Of a stretch of DNA of 64,000 nucleotides, positions 18,947 through 27,636 are shown one piece after another. Each line of letters opens with the position of its first letter. Positions within the stretch are counted from its first letter, which is position 1. This DNA comes from Barnesiella propionica (GTDB lineage Bacteria; Bacteroidota; Bacteroidia; Bacteroidales; Barnesiellaceae). The notes below the pieces were generated by a model. The model was given only the letters and a program-made list of their open reading frames with translations, was not told the DNA's origin and made no database searches. The stretch spans positions 447,498-511,497 of the forward strand of contig NZ_JAOQJK010000001.1 of NCBI RefSeq assembly GCF_025567045.1. Direction: 5' to 3'. The translations under genes and the position numbers were made by a program.

Positions 18947-19621
18947 ATGAAAAAACTGATTTATATTATCTGTATACTTTTAACAGGTATGTGGGTCTCT
19001 TGTAGTAGCGAAGAATCGTCTTCCCTGAATAGCAACGTGCCGTTTTATCAGAGTCTGGATGTAGAATATTATGTGAGTAAGAATAAGACCAAAGCATCTG
19101 CTAATTTTAATAAGTACAATGCGCTTGGCGATAATATACAATTGACAGGGATCTCTTCAATTAAATTCAATAATGACAAACCGAATTATGTGAATATTGC
19201 TCCTTTCTTTTATACCTATTCGTTCAACGGACTGGACGATATAACATTCCGTTTCACCCGTAACAGAAATGAAGTATATATTAATACAGTGTCCATAAAA
19301 GATATAGAACCTATAGATTTTCCTGCCGGATTTAATGATATAGATGTAAATAAAAAAGTGGATTTCAGATGGATCGGATCGCCTGTCGGAAAAAAAGAGG
19401 AGGTTCAGATCCGAATTGTGACGGCGGAGGGAGAATATAATTTTTATGACGACACTGTGGGAGACGATTTTATTCGTCTTGCTTTGCCTAAATCTGTAGA
19501 TAAAGGAGATGTGACAGTTTCTCTTACCCGTATTAGAAAAATGGCATTGAAAGAAGCAGAGAGTGCCGGAGGAGAAATAAAAGTCTCATATATCCGTGAT
19601 AAAGATATTCGTTTAAGATGA
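18947..19621 (+). CDS. Lipoprotein of unknown function
   Basis: This 224-residue protein starts at the ATG 18947, giving MKKLIYIICILLTGMWVSCSS with a lipobox and Cys at residue 19. The longer frame from 18881 has no signal peptide and overlaps the terminator context, so it is rejected. The mature part has beta-strand character (NNDKPNYVNIAPFFYTYSF, DITFRFTRNRNEVYINTV) and no recognisable catalytic motif. It is probably periplasmic-facing or outer-membrane anchored. It is monocistronic, between a terminator and the promoter of the next gene. I do not recognise the family. Confidence 0.7.
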   Translation: MKKLIYIICILLTGMWVSCSSEESSSLNSNVPFYQSLDVEYYVSKNKTKASANFNKYNALGDNIQLTGISSIKFNNDKPNYVNIAPFFYTYSFNGLDDITFRFTRNRNEVYINTVSIKDIEPIDFPAGFNDIDVNKKVDFRWIGSPVGKKEEVQIRIVTAEGEYNFYDDTVGDDFIRLALPKSVDKGDVTVSLTRIRKMALKEAESAGGEIKVSYIRDKDIRLR

Positions 19622-19649
19622 ACAAGATAATATATTTTTCCCGGGATAG

Positions 19650-19678
19650 TTTGTGCATCGATTAATTTCTTATTTTTG
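19650..19678 (+). promoter_or_regulatory. Candidate promoter of the AbiGi-like gene
   Basis: TTTG at 19650-19653 and TATTTTTG at 19671-19678 are separated by 17 bp, slightly short of the usual 19-21. The -7 match is complete, and the start codon lies 31 bp downstream. Confidence 0.5.
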
Positions 19679-19708
19679 TACGGTTAATCAAATATCAGCA
19701 CATATGCT

Positions 19709-20578
19709 ATGGAAAAAGGAAATGCTACCTCGCTTTTTCATTATACGAATACTTTTGAAAATCTTACCGGTATTCTTCGTAAAGGTTTTTTGCCTAATTA
19801 TTGCCGGGAGGTGATGCCGGACGGAAACATATTAGGTATTCCCATGGTATCTTTTTGTGATATTCCCCTTACCAGAGCGGGCGAACATAGGAGCCGCTAT
19901 GGTAAATTTGCCGTAGGTCTGGGTGAGAAATGGGGTACTATGCAGGATTTAAATCCTATTTTGTATATAAAATCCGCTCATTTAAAAAGTAGTATGCAAA
20001 GCCTGGTCCTGTCTATGGAAAATTCAAGGATGCTCAGACATGAAAAGATAGAAGAACTGCGTCATGATCCTAAGTACAAAGATATCTTTGTCGGGTTTTC
20101 AGATGCCTTGAATTCTTCGGAGCTGCTTAAACTAATTGACGAGAAGGACAGACATCTCTTTTCCTTCATAGGAGAATCTGTAGATGTGAGTACTCTGCAT
20201 CAGATGCAGGGATACATGAAATTACATTCTTTTACCGATGATAAAGGCCGGGTAATTTATAATTACGATGACAGGGAATGGCGTTATGTCGTATCGGGAA
20301 GTAGTGAGAAGGAACGATGGCTCAGGGGTGAGAACGAATATAACAATTGGAGAGGAAAGACAGATAAGCCGAAACCCCGTTCGACGTTCGCTCCCTTGCG
20401 TTTTACAGCACACGATGTCCAATACATTTTGGTAGAAAAAGAGTCGGAGTCGTTGAAACTGATAGATGCGGTAAACCGCATGAAAACGATTGGCGGGAAT
20501 GAAGTAGCGGATGATTCGGATCGTCAGTTATTACTTACTAAAGTATTGAGCGTAGAACGTCTTTCCAGGGATTTTTGA
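19709..20578 (+). CDS. AbiGi-like protein (putative abortive-infection-associated family)
   Basis: This 289-residue cytoplasmic protein begins MEKGNATSLFHYTNTFENLT. The N-terminal HYTN and LRKGFLPNYC, followed by MVSFCDIPL, match the pattern of AbiGi-family proteins, which also resembles the start of some ADP-ribosyltransferase-like folds (H-Y-T, then a substrate loop). AbiGi is described in lactococcal phage resistance as the partner of AbiGii. Here no AbiGii nucleotidyltransferase lies next to it, so it is an orphan. The C-terminal half (HSFTDDKGRVIYNYDDREWR, a Trp/Arg-rich strand set) is common in chromosomal homologues of Bacteroidota. The family assignment rests on motif memory and should be checked by profile search. 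Confidence 0.55.
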   Translation: MEKGNATSLFHYTNTFENLTGILRKGFLPNYCREVMPDGNILGIPMVSFCDIPLTRAGEHRSRYGKFAVGLGEKWGTMQDLNPILYIKSAHLKSSMQSLVLSMENSRMLRHEKIEELRHDPKYKDIFVGFSDALNSSELLKLIDEKDRHLFSFIGESVDVSTLHQMQGYMKLHSFTDDKGRVIYNYDDREWRYVVSGSSEKERWLRGENEYNNWRGKTDKPKPRSTFAPLRFTAHDVQYILVEKESESLKLIDAVNRMKTIGGNEVADDSDRQLLLTKVLSVERLSRDF

Positions 20579-20625
20579 TGAAGTTGGGCTTTCTTTTGTA
20601 GTAGTTGCGACCGGCTTGGAAACAT

Positions 20626-20640
20626 TGCAACCAGGTTGCA
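20626..20640. promoter_or_regulatory. 15-bp perfect palindrome, candidate operator for the Fur-family regulator
   Basis: TGCAACC-A-GGTTGCA is a perfect inverted repeat with a single central base. It lies just upstream of the -7 element TACTTTTG (20653-20660), where the -33 region should be, and a related half-site TTGCGACC occurs at 20605-20612. This position suits repression of the ATPase-fur operon. Confidence 0.6.
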
Positions 20641-20652
20641 TTCCTTTATCCT

Positions 20653-20660
20653 TACTTTTG
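20653..20660 (+). promoter_or_regulatory. -7 element of the metal ATPase operon
   Basis: TACTTTTG fits TAnnTTTG and lies 30 bp before the ATG at 20690. The expected -33 position falls in or next to the 15-bp palindrome. Confidence 0.55.
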
Positions 20661-20689
20661 TTCCGGAATTAAAAGAAAGGAAAGAGGAT

Positions 20690-22627
20690 ATGAGCACTTG
20701 TAGTTGTCATACACATTATCATGCCGAAGAAAATATTATTTGCGGGATTAGAAATTATTTGCGGTCCGTATTATCCGGTATCATGCTTGTGTTGGGTATA
20801 ATAGCCGGTAAATTGGAACCGGAGTGGCTCGATAATTCGTTATTATATTTTACGTGGTATCTTTTGGCCTATCTCCTTGTCGGAATGCCGGTTATGAAGG
20901 AAGCGGCCGAAAGTATTCGGAACCGGGATTATTTTAGTGAATTTACGTTGATGTGTATTGCTACGATAGGGGCTTTCTATATCGGTGAATATCCCGAAGG
21001 CGTAGCGGTAATGTTGTTTTATTCCATTGGAGAATTATTTCAGGAAAGAGCGGTAAACAAGGCTCGTCGAAATATAAAAGCATTACTGGATGTGCGTCCG
21101 GATACAGCTACGGTATTACGGGACGGTAAGAAAATAGAGGTATCCCCTTCTGATGTGAGAATAGGGGAGGTATTGGAAATAAAGGTGGGAGAGCGTGTAC
21201 CTTTGGACGGGAAAATGCTGAACGGGGAAGCATCATTCGATACCTCGGCTCTTACAGGCGAAAGTATGCCTCGAGAAATACAGGCAGGAGAGGAGGTATT
21301 GGCCGGAATGATTGTTGCCGACAGAGTCGTGGAAATAGAGGTTGTACGTTCTTATGAACAAAGTGCGCTGGCCCGTATACTGGAATTGGTCCAGAATGCT
21401 TCGGAACGGAAAGCCCCGGCAGAACTGTTCATACGAAAATTTGCCCGTATTTATACTCCGATTGTGGTTGTTTTGGCTTTTCTCATTATTCTGTGTCCGC
21501 TTTTGTATTCACTTGTTCAGCCTTCTTTCGTGTTTGTTTTTGACGAATGGTTATATAAAGCTTTAGTCTTTCTGGTAATTTCTTGTCCTTGCGCTTTGGT
21601 CATAAGTATTCCGTTAGGATATTTCGGTGGAATAGGGGCGGCCTCCAAACAAGGGATATTGTTTAAAGGAGGAAATTACCTGGATGCTATAACAAAAGTC
21701 AATACGATAGCTTTTGATAAGACCGGAACTTTGACAAACGCCCGGTTCGATGTGAAGGAAGTACATGCTGCCGAACCGTATGATGAAGTAGAATTGGTTT
21801 CCATGATCGCAGCAGCCGAAAAGTCAAGTAATCATCCGATTGCTAAGGCTATTATGGACTATACGGTTTCCAGAGGAATCAAGGTGGGAGAAAGTACGGC
21901 TGTAAAAGAAATGGCCGGTTACGGGTTATCGGCAAACATCGCTTCACAGGAAATACTTGTCGGCGGACTGCGGTTATTACAGATGAACCGGATCTCATAT
22001 CCCGCTTCCCTGGATTGTGTACCTGAAACGGTCGTGGCTTGTGCTGCAGGCGGAAAATATGCCGGTTATATTCTTTTGGCAGATGACATGAAAGACGATG
22101 CTGCCGATACGGTTAATGAATTAAAAAAATTAAAGATTGGTAATATTGAAATATTATCGGGGGATAAACAAGCTATTGTTTCTAAATTAGCTGAGAATTT
22201 AGGAATAGCACATGCTTATGGAGAATTGCTCCCGGAAGGAAAGGTGAAACATCTGGAATCATTGAAGGCGGATAAAACGAGTAATATAGCGTTCGTGGGG
22301 GATGGGATCAATGATGCGCCGGTATTGGCGGTCAGCCATGTAGGTATCGCTATGGGTGGCTTAGGCAGTGATGCTGCTATAGAGACGGCAGATGTAGTTA
22401 TCCAGACCGATCAGCCCAGTAAGGTAGCTACCGCTATTCGGATAGGGCGGATGACCAGGAGCATTATCTGGCAAAATATAGCTTTGGCTTTTGCGGTCAA
22501 ACTGACGGTTCTGATTCTGGGAGCCGTTGGTCTTGCTACTATGTGGGAAGCTGTATTTGCCGATGTGGGCGTTGCTCTGTTGGCGATTCTGAACGCTATA
22601 CGCATACAGAGAAAAAAAATTAAATAA
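20690..22627 (+). CDS. Zn/Cd/Pb-type heavy-metal P1B-ATPase exporter
   Basis: This 645-residue membrane ATPase pumps divalent soft metals out of the cytoplasm. The start at 20690 (MSTCSCHTHYH) is chosen because a purine-rich site (AAAGGAAAGAGG) precedes it; the frame from 20636 runs through the operator. Motifs are the actuator TGES (189-192), CPC in the transmembrane metal site (SCPCALV, 298-304), DKTGTLT (343-349) and the hinge GDGINDAPV near 560. There is no N-terminal HMA domain, only a short Cys/His-rich tail (CSCHTHYH) that may bind metal. CPC together with a C-terminal helix Asp (FADVGVALLA) indicates the ZntA/CadA subgroup rather than copper. It is followed at 28 nt by its likely regulator. 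Confidence 0.92.
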   Translation: MSTCSCHTHYHAEENIICGIRNYLRSVLSGIMLVLGIIAGKLEPEWLDNSLLYFTWYLLAYLLVGMPVMKEAAESIRNRDYFSEFTLMCIATIGAFYIGEYPEGVAVMLFYSIGELFQERAVNKARRNIKALLDVRPDTATVLRDGKKIEVSPSDVRIGEVLEIKVGERVPLDGKMLNGEASFDTSALTGESMPREIQAGEEVLAGMIVADRVVEIEVVRSYEQSALARILELVQNASERKAPAELFIRKFARIYTPIVVVLAFLIILCPLLYSLVQPSFVFVFDEWLYKALVFLVISCPCALVISIPLGYFGGIGAASKQGILFKGGNYLDAITKVNTIAFDKTGTLTNARFDVKEVHAAEPYDEVELVSMIAAAEKSSNHPIAKAIMDYTVSRGIKVGESTAVKEMAGYGLSANIASQEILVGGLRLLQMNRISYPASLDCVPETVVACAAGGKYAGYILLADDMKDDAADTVNELKKLKIGNIEILSGDKQAIVSKLAENLGIAHAYGELLPEGKVKHLESLKADKTSNIAFVGDGINDAPVLAVSHVGIAMGGLGSDAAIETADVVIQTDQPSKVATAIRIGRMTRSIIWQNIALAFAVKLTVLILGAVGLATMWEAVFADVGVALLAILNAIRIQRKKIK

Positions 22628-22655
22628 AGATAAGACAATATATAAATCGAGACCT

Positions 22656-23087
22656 ATGAGCGATATATATTTAGACCGGTTGAACCGCAGGGAAATAAAG
22701 CCGACGGCCATGCGGCTGCTGATTCTTCGGACAATGATGCAATTCGAACGGGCATTTTGTCTGCTCGATCTTGAAACAGAGTTAGATACGGTAGATAAAT
22801 CAACTCTTTCGAGAACGATAACTTTGTTTCTGAAACACCGGCTTATACATTGCATTGACGATGGTTCTGGCTCGCTTAAATATTCGGTATGCGGTAATGA
22901 TTGTGATTGTTCTTTAAACGATTTACATGCTCATTTTTGCTGCCAAAAATGTCATAAAACATTTTGTTTCAGAAGTATTCATGTTCCTACGGTCGATTTG
23001 CCACAGGGTTTCACCGTAGAAAGTATCAATTATGTTCTTAAAGGATTGTGCAGCGAATGTTCCCGGAAAATAAACGCAACTGAATAA
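22656..23087 (+). CDS. Fur-family transcriptional regulator (Zur-like)
   Basis: This 143-residue DNA-binding repressor has an N-terminal winged helix (REIKPTAMRLLILRTMM, then DKSTLSRTITLFLKH as recognition region) and a C-terminal dimerisation/metal domain with HAHFCCQKCHKTFCF and GLCSECSRK, two CxxC pairs that form the structural zinc site. The family represses metal-homeostasis genes when metal is bound. Its position as second gene after a Zn/Cd-type exporter, with a palindrome over the shared promoter, suggests it controls this operon. That would be unusual for Zur, which normally represses uptake. The stop abuts the stop of the convergent gene at 23088. Confidence 0.88.
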   Translation: MSDIYLDRLNRREIKPTAMRLLILRTMMQFERAFCLLDLETELDTVDKSTLSRTITLFLKHRLIHCIDDGSGSLKYSVCGNDCDCSLNDLHAHFCCQKCHKTFCFRSIHVPTVDLPQGFTVESINYVLKGLCSECSRKINATE

Positions 23088-23972
23088 TCATTCTTTTTCT
23101 GAAGATTCAAGATCGGTGAACCAATAAGTGAAAACTTTCTCACTGCCGTCTTCCATCTTAACAGGAAAGGAGTCCGATCGGGGTTCTCCGAGAGAATAAT
23201 CGACCGGATACCTGAACATGCCGCCCGCATAGCAAAATGTATGATACTCTCCGTTCTCTCCGCATGGATCGGTATCTGCAGGCAGAAGGTTTATTAATTC
23301 CCGGTCTATATGTTTCCCTATGAAATTTTTGTCGAGCTTATCGGCTGTAGTGGTAACAATAATAGTACGGAGCCCGGATGCAAGAAATTCCTCCATGACA
23401 TCCGAAGACGATTTGCCCCATAAAGGTTCTACTACCGAAATCCCGAAGGGGGCTAATTGTTTTTCCCTGTATTTTTTTACATCGTGGAGAAATATATCTC
23501 CGAAAATAAAATGTTTGATACCCAGTTTTTTAAAATGCAGTATTGCATTTTTCATTGCCTCTTCGTAACCGTTTATTTCACCGTCAGGTTCGAGAATGAG
23601 CGGATATAACGGAATACCTATGCTTTCGGCCTGCGAATATAAAAGGGAAAGGGGAATACCGTGCATGGACGAGCGTTCTGTTTGCTTATTGACGGTAGTC
23701 AGTAAAGCGATAACCTCATATTCGTAACCTTGTAATATTTTCCATAAAGCCAGGGCCGAATCTTTTCCGCCGCTCCAGTTGAATACGGCTTTTGGCGGCC
23801 GGATGGATTTTTTTATATCTTGCAGACAATCGGGACACAGGCAATCGTTATATAGGGAATCTATATAATTTTTCTGACAATAGTTTAAAGATACCGATGT
23901 ACACTGGCACCGGGATATTTCATTATGACGGCACTCGAAATGCTTACCGCATCTGGGACAACTTTTTTTCAT
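23088..23972 (-). CDS. PP-loop ATPase of the Dph6/diphthine-ammonia-ligase type with an N-terminal cysteine-rich CWC-like domain
   Basis: This 294-residue protein has two parts. Residues 1-58 hold a Cys-rich zinc-binding module (CPRCGKHFECRH, CQCTSVSLNYC, CLCPDCLQDI), like the Cys_rich_CWC family. Residues about 63-290 are an adenine-nucleotide alpha-hydrolase domain of the diphthine-ammonia ligase type, with the PP-loop FNWSGGKDSALALW at 64-77, then HGIPLSLL and GDIFLHDVKKYRE. Bacteria lack diphthamide, so in this lineage the domain must amidate or otherwise activate another substrate, perhaps a tRNA or cofactor. The fused zinc module may bind RNA or protein. It stands alone on the minus strand. 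Confidence 0.82.
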   Translation of the reverse strand: MKKSCPRCGKHFECRHNEISRCQCTSVSLNYCQKNYIDSLYNDCLCPDCLQDIKKSIRPPKAVFNWSGGKDSALALWKILQGYEYEVIALLTTVNKQTERSSMHGIPLSLLYSQAESIGIPLYPLILEPDGEINGYEEAMKNAILHFKKLGIKHFIFGDIFLHDVKKYREKQLAPFGISVVEPLWGKSSSDVMEEFLASGLRTIIVTTTADKLDKNFIGKHIDRELINLLPADTDPCGENGEYHTFCYAGGMFRYPVDYSLGEPRSDSFPVKMEDGSEKVFTYWFTDLESSEKE

Positions 23973-24102
23973 AAAGAGCTTATTTGCGTCAAAGATAAAT
24001 GATATTCATAAATCAGAAGAATGATCTCTGTTTTTTTAGCGATAAGATAGAAGTAATAGCCGGAAAATTTTGTATTTTTACAGAAACGGTAATGAAACAT
24101 AT

Positions 24103-24600
24103 ATGAATAAGATAAATGAAAGTGTACTCCGGCATATCGAAGAGGATAGCTGGTCGGAAAATGATATTTATAAAATGCTCGGGAAAGCCTGTGAAGATAT
24201 TTCTTATGATCTGTTTTCCGAGAATGTTTCGGGCAGATTATTGTGCGAACCTGTTTTTGAAAGAAAAGCACCAAAACGTAAGCCTAAATATTATTATCAA
24301 TTGCAGGGATTTACGTTTTGGAAAAAAATAGAACCGGAGATATATCATTTTATTTGTTACGATAAAAGACCGAGAGAATGGGTGAATGAATTGATATCGG
24401 GGGATATTCGAAATTTAGCGGTGGGAATTATATCGGCATTGACCGCAAAATATGATATAGCGATGGGGATAGCTGTGCCGATTGCTGCTTTGATTATAAA
24501 AAAGCAAATAATCCGTTTTTGTGAAATAGATATTCCTTATGAGAAAGGGCATGAATCGAATATAAAGGAACTCTTAGGAAAAAAAGATGAGGATGTATGA
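24103..24600 (+). CDS. Protein of unknown function with a hydrophobic C-terminal segment
   Basis: This 165-residue protein starts at the ATG 24103 (MNKINESVLRHIEEDSWSEN). The N-terminal 90 residues are polar and mixed; YYYQLQGFTFWKKIEPEIYH is a distinctive aromatic stretch. Residues about 103-138 are hydrophobic (AVGIISALTAKYDIAMGIAV, then PIAALII), probably one or two membrane helices, and the tail is charged. I do not recognise the family. It converges on the acetyltransferase gene with 8 nt between the stops. Confidence 0.6.
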   Translation: MNKINESVLRHIEEDSWSENDIYKMLGKACEDISYDLFSENVSGRLLCEPVFERKAPKRKPKYYYQLQGFTFWKKIEPEIYHFICYDKRPREWVNELISGDIRNLAVGIISALTAKYDIAMGIAVPIAALIIKKQIIRFCEIDIPYEKGHESNIKELLGKKDEDV

Positions 24601-24608
24601 ATGCTGTA

Positions 24609-25109
24609 TTACGGTATCCTTTTTTGACGTCGGTTACCGCAGTATAATTCTTCTTCGAATGAACTTATATATTTGAAACCTCTGCGGCTGTAATAGTCAT
24701 TTAGTTTTTTATTATCTTTCTGACAGTCTATACGTAATAGAAATATATTCTTTTTTCTGGCTTCGTTTTCACAGAAACAGAGAATATCGTCACCTACCCC
24801 CCGGTGATGGATGTCCGATACGAAATTGTGGATATATAAAGCTTTTTGTCCGTCATTCCACCGTTCATCATAATCAAATAAAGTAAATGCTCCGATAACC
24901 TGGCCGTCCGTTTTTACTGTATATAATTGTCCGTTCGAGATTACCCTGTGGAAGTATTCGTTTGTGAACCGCGATAGATAATCTGTCCGGTTCCACTGCT
25001 CGATATTGTTTTCATTCATCCACTCTATGCGTGCCCGTATAAGTGAAAGAATACTTTGCAGGTCGTGAATAACGGCCCGTTGTATGGTGCGCGAAGGTAC
25101 TCTTTTCAT
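24609..25109 (-). CDS. GNAT family N-acetyltransferase
   Basis: This 166-residue cytoplasmic enzyme has the GNAT order of elements: a first helix pair (AVIHDLQSILSLIRARIEWM), strand TVKTDGQVIGAFTLFD, then YIHNFVSDIHHRGVGDDIL, where HRGVGDD is the acetyl-CoA pyrophosphate loop (Q/R-x-x-G-x-G/A type). It ends in LNDYYSRRGFKYI, the usual C-terminal Tyr/Gly-Phe segment. The acceptor substrate is unknown. The gene is probably transcribed separately from the downstream and upstream neighbours, with 43 nt to the next minus-strand gene. Confidence 0.85.
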   Translation of the reverse strand: MKRVPSRTIQRAVIHDLQSILSLIRARIEWMNENNIEQWNRTDYLSRFTNEYFHRVISNGQLYTVKTDGQVIGAFTLFDYDERWNDGQKALYIHNFVSDIHHRGVGDDILCFCENEARKKNIFLLRIDCQKDNKKLNDYYSRRGFKYISSFEEELYCGNRRQKRIP

Positions 25110-25152
25110 TACATATATTTTCCGGCGAAGTAAAAGTCCGGAATTTTTCTTT

Positions 25153-25434
25153 TTAGAAAGATTCTATAATGATATCTTTAGCCTGTAATCCTTCTATATT
25201 TTTTGCGAATGAGTTGAAATGTTTCGATGCTGCATGAAAATCCATGGCAGCCTGGTCTTTATATTCTTCGTAGAAAATAAATTGTGCAGGATTCTCAGGA
25301 TTCTGATAAAGGGTATAGCTTATATTTCCTTCCTCTTTCCGGGTATTGCCGACAAGAGTTTCTGCGATTGATAAAAATTCGTTCTCTTTGCCCTTTATCA
25401 CTTCAATACGGGCTACAATAGTTTTCTTTTCCAT
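25153..25434 (-). CDS. Antibiotic biosynthesis monooxygenase (ABM/YgiN-type) family protein
   Basis: This 93-residue protein has the ferredoxin-like ABM fold: strand TIVARIEVIKGKENEFLSIA, helix, then EEGNISYTLYQNPENPAQFI, the YEEYKDQAAMDFHAASKHF segment with conserved His and Phe, and a final short strand. Small ABM proteins dimerise; YgiN acts on quinols in E. coli, others act in haem or polyketide oxidation. The substrate here is unknown. It has its own 165-bp divergent spacer shared with the DUF4396 gene. Confidence 0.88.
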   Translation of the reverse strand: MEKKTIVARIEVIKGKENEFLSIAETLVGNTRKEEGNISYTLYQNPENPAQFIFYEEYKDQAAMDFHAASKHFNSFAKNIEGLQAKDIIIESF

Positions 25435-25599
25435 TTTATTTATTCCGGTTTTCAGTAGATGGGAGCAAAGATATGAAAAATTATAACGGGATTGTATGTT
25501 AACGGTTATCTATGAAAAAGAAAATTTTTTCAGAACAAAAATGAAATAGCATCGTTCTACCCATATCGGATCGGTAACTTACATGTAATAAATTAAGAT

Positions 25600-26292
25600 A
25601 TGGAAATATTGACAATGCTTGCTATTATATCGTTACTATTGTCTTTAATGTCGGCGATAAAGATATGGTTGGATTTAAAAGAGCATACACAGCCTATGAA
25701 AATAATGAATGTCGTGTGGCCTTTGACCGCATTATGGAGCGGTTTAGCAGGCTTATGGGCTTATAATTCATTTGGCAGGACATCCTGTGTTTCAATGAAA
25801 ATGGATAATGGCGATATGAATATGCCGGAGATGAAAGATGAAAGACCTTTTTGGCAGAAAGTTACTTTGTCGACTTTTCATTGCGGAGCGGGCTGTACGC
25901 TGGCGGATATCATAGGAGAATCTGTAGGTTTTAAATTCTTGTCTTTACTGGGGTTGGATGGGATTGTTTGGATGTGGAGTCTGGATTATCTCCTGGCTCT
26001 TATTATAGGTGCTTATTTTCAATACGCGGCTATTCGGCCCATGTTGTCCCGTTTATCGGCAGGGAAAGTATTCATAAAGGCACTCCGTATCGATTTTCTT
26101 TCACTAACGAGCTGGCAGATCGGTATGTATGTCTTTTCATATATAATTCTTTTTGTTCTGATGCCTCAGCCGTTAGCTCATAATACATGGACTTTCTGGT
26201 TCATTATGCAATTAGCTATGTGTGTCGGTTTCTTTTTCTCTTATCCCGTGAACTGGTTTTTGATCAGAAAAAATGTGAAACCGTCCATGTGA
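25600..26292 (+). CDS. DUF4396-type integral membrane protein
   Basis: This 230-residue protein has about six transmembrane helices (near residues 2-22, 35-55, 80-105, 115-140, 165-190 and 200-222). Between helices 2 and 3 lies a Met-rich soluble loop (SMKMDNGDMNMPEMKDERPF) with a metal-binding look. It is followed by the motif STFHCGAGCTLADIIGE, which with the layout fits DUF4396. The Met/His/Cys content suggests copper handling, but this is inference; no copper genes are adjacent. Confidence 0.72.
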   Translation: MEILTMLAIISLLLSLMSAIKIWLDLKEHTQPMKIMNVVWPLTALWSGLAGLWAYNSFGRTSCVSMKMDNGDMNMPEMKDERPFWQKVTLSTFHCGAGCTLADIIGESVGFKFLSLLGLDGIVWMWSLDYLLALIIGAYFQYAAIRPMLSRLSAGKVFIKALRIDFLSLTSWQIGMYVFSYIILFVLMPQPLAHNTWTFWFIMQLAMCVGFFFSYPVNWFLIRKNVKPSM

Positions 26293-26379
26293 TTATTGAG
26301 CCGGGAGCGGATTATTTTTTGTCTTTAAGAAAGTACATCGTATTCTGATGTTTTTTATTTTTACAAAAAAATAAAAGCA

Positions 26380-27558
26380 ATGAATAACTTTACTTTTTAT
26401 AGTCCTACTGAATTTGTTTTCGGGAAAGGCAGGGAATATGAGACTGGAGCGTTGGTTCGAAAGTACGGATCAAAAAAAGTTATGATCGTATATGGAGGCG
26501 GTTCTGTTGTTCGAAGCGGATTATTGGAACGGGTAACGGGCGTTTTGAAGTCGGCCGGAGTGGAATATTGTTTAATGGGAGGTGTTCAGCCGAATCCTAT
26601 AGATACGAAAGTATATGAGGGTATTGCGATATGCCGGAATAAAAACGTTGACATGATACTCGCCGTAGGTGGGGGTTCTGTTATTGACACAGCCAAGGCA
26701 ATAGCCGCCGGAGTTTTATATGACGGTGATTTCTGGGATTTCTTTGCAGGTAAGGAAAAAGTAACCCGGGCGTTGAAAGTGGGTGTGGTGCTTACCATTC
26801 CCGCTGCAGGTAGCGAAGGTTCTGGCAATACGGTTATTACGAAAACGGATACGCTGCAGAAATTAAGCTTGCGCGTTCCTGAAGTGCTCAGGCCTGTTTT
26901 TGCTGTTATGAATCCGGAATTGACCTATACACTTCCTGCTTTTCAAACAGCATGCGGAGTTGCCGATATGATGGCTCATATCATGGAACGTTATTTCACG
27001 AATACGCAGGATGTGGAAATTGCCGACCGGTTGTGTGAGGGCACTTTATTGACGATTATAAAAGAAGCGCGTATTGTAATGGAATATCCGGGTAACTATG
27101 GAGCAAGGGCTAATTTGATGTGGGCGGGAACGATAACCCATAACGGCACTTGTGGGGTAGGATGTGAAGAAGACTGGGCATCTCATTTCTTGGAACATGA
27201 GGTCAGTGCGATTTACGGTGTAACTCACGGAGCCGGACTTGCCGTTCTTTTTCCGGCCTGGATGACCTGGATGGCGGAACATAATGTAGATAAGATCGTT
27301 CAGTATGCTGTGCGGGTGTGGGGTGTGCCGGAGGAGGAAAATAAAAAGAAAGTTGCATTAGAGGGGATTCAAAGATTGAAAGAGTTTTTCGTATCATTGG
27401 GATTGCCCGTTACATTCAAGGAATTGGGAATAGATAACCCCGATATATCCCGTTTAGTCGATAGTCTTCATAGGAATAAAGGCGAATATGTAGGCAATTA
27501 TGTAAAATTGTCCCGAAAGGATAGCGAAGAGATTTTCAAAATGGCTTGCGTTATATAA
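26380..27558 (+). CDS. Iron-containing alcohol dehydrogenase (BDH/YqhD-like)
   Basis: This 392-residue cytoplasmic NAD(P)H-dependent oxidoreductase belongs to the group III metal-dependent alcohol dehydrogenases. The nucleotide-binding part contains VGGGSVIDTAKAIAAG at 96-111. Metal ligands follow in CGVADMMAHIMERYF (Asp196, His200) and the His-rich GVTHGAGLAVLFPAWM further on. It is similar in length and motifs to butanol dehydrogenase BdhA and E. coli YqhD, which reduce aldehydes during fermentation or detoxification. A 23-bp perfect hairpin follows directly. Confidence 0.9.
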   Translation: MNNFTFYSPTEFVFGKGREYETGALVRKYGSKKVMIVYGGGSVVRSGLLERVTGVLKSAGVEYCLMGGVQPNPIDTKVYEGIAICRNKNVDMILAVGGGSVIDTAKAIAAGVLYDGDFWDFFAGKEKVTRALKVGVVLTIPAAGSEGSGNTVITKTDTLQKLSLRVPEVLRPVFAVMNPELTYTLPAFQTACGVADMMAHIMERYFTNTQDVEIADRLCEGTLLTIIKEARIVMEYPGNYGARANLMWAGTITHNGTCGVGCEEDWASHFLEHEVSAIYGVTHGAGLAVLFPAWMTWMAEHNVDKIVQYAVRVWGVPEEENKKKVALEGIQRLKEFFVSLGLPVTFKELGIDNPDISRLVDSLHRNKGEYVGNYVKLSRKDSEEIFKMACVI

Positions 27559-27571
27559 AGCTTACTTTTGT

Positions 27572-27623
27572 CCATAAAGAGAACGCCGTTTTGATTTTTT
27601 TCAAAACGGCGTTCTCTTTATGG
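27572..27623. terminator. Long bidirectional terminator between the alcohol dehydrogenase gene and gpmA
   Basis: Perfect 23-bp arms at 27572-27594 and 27601-27623 flank a 6-nt T loop; the core is GAACGCCGTTTTGA. It separates convergent genes. Confidence 0.85.
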
Positions 27624-27636
27624 GGTTATTTTACTT

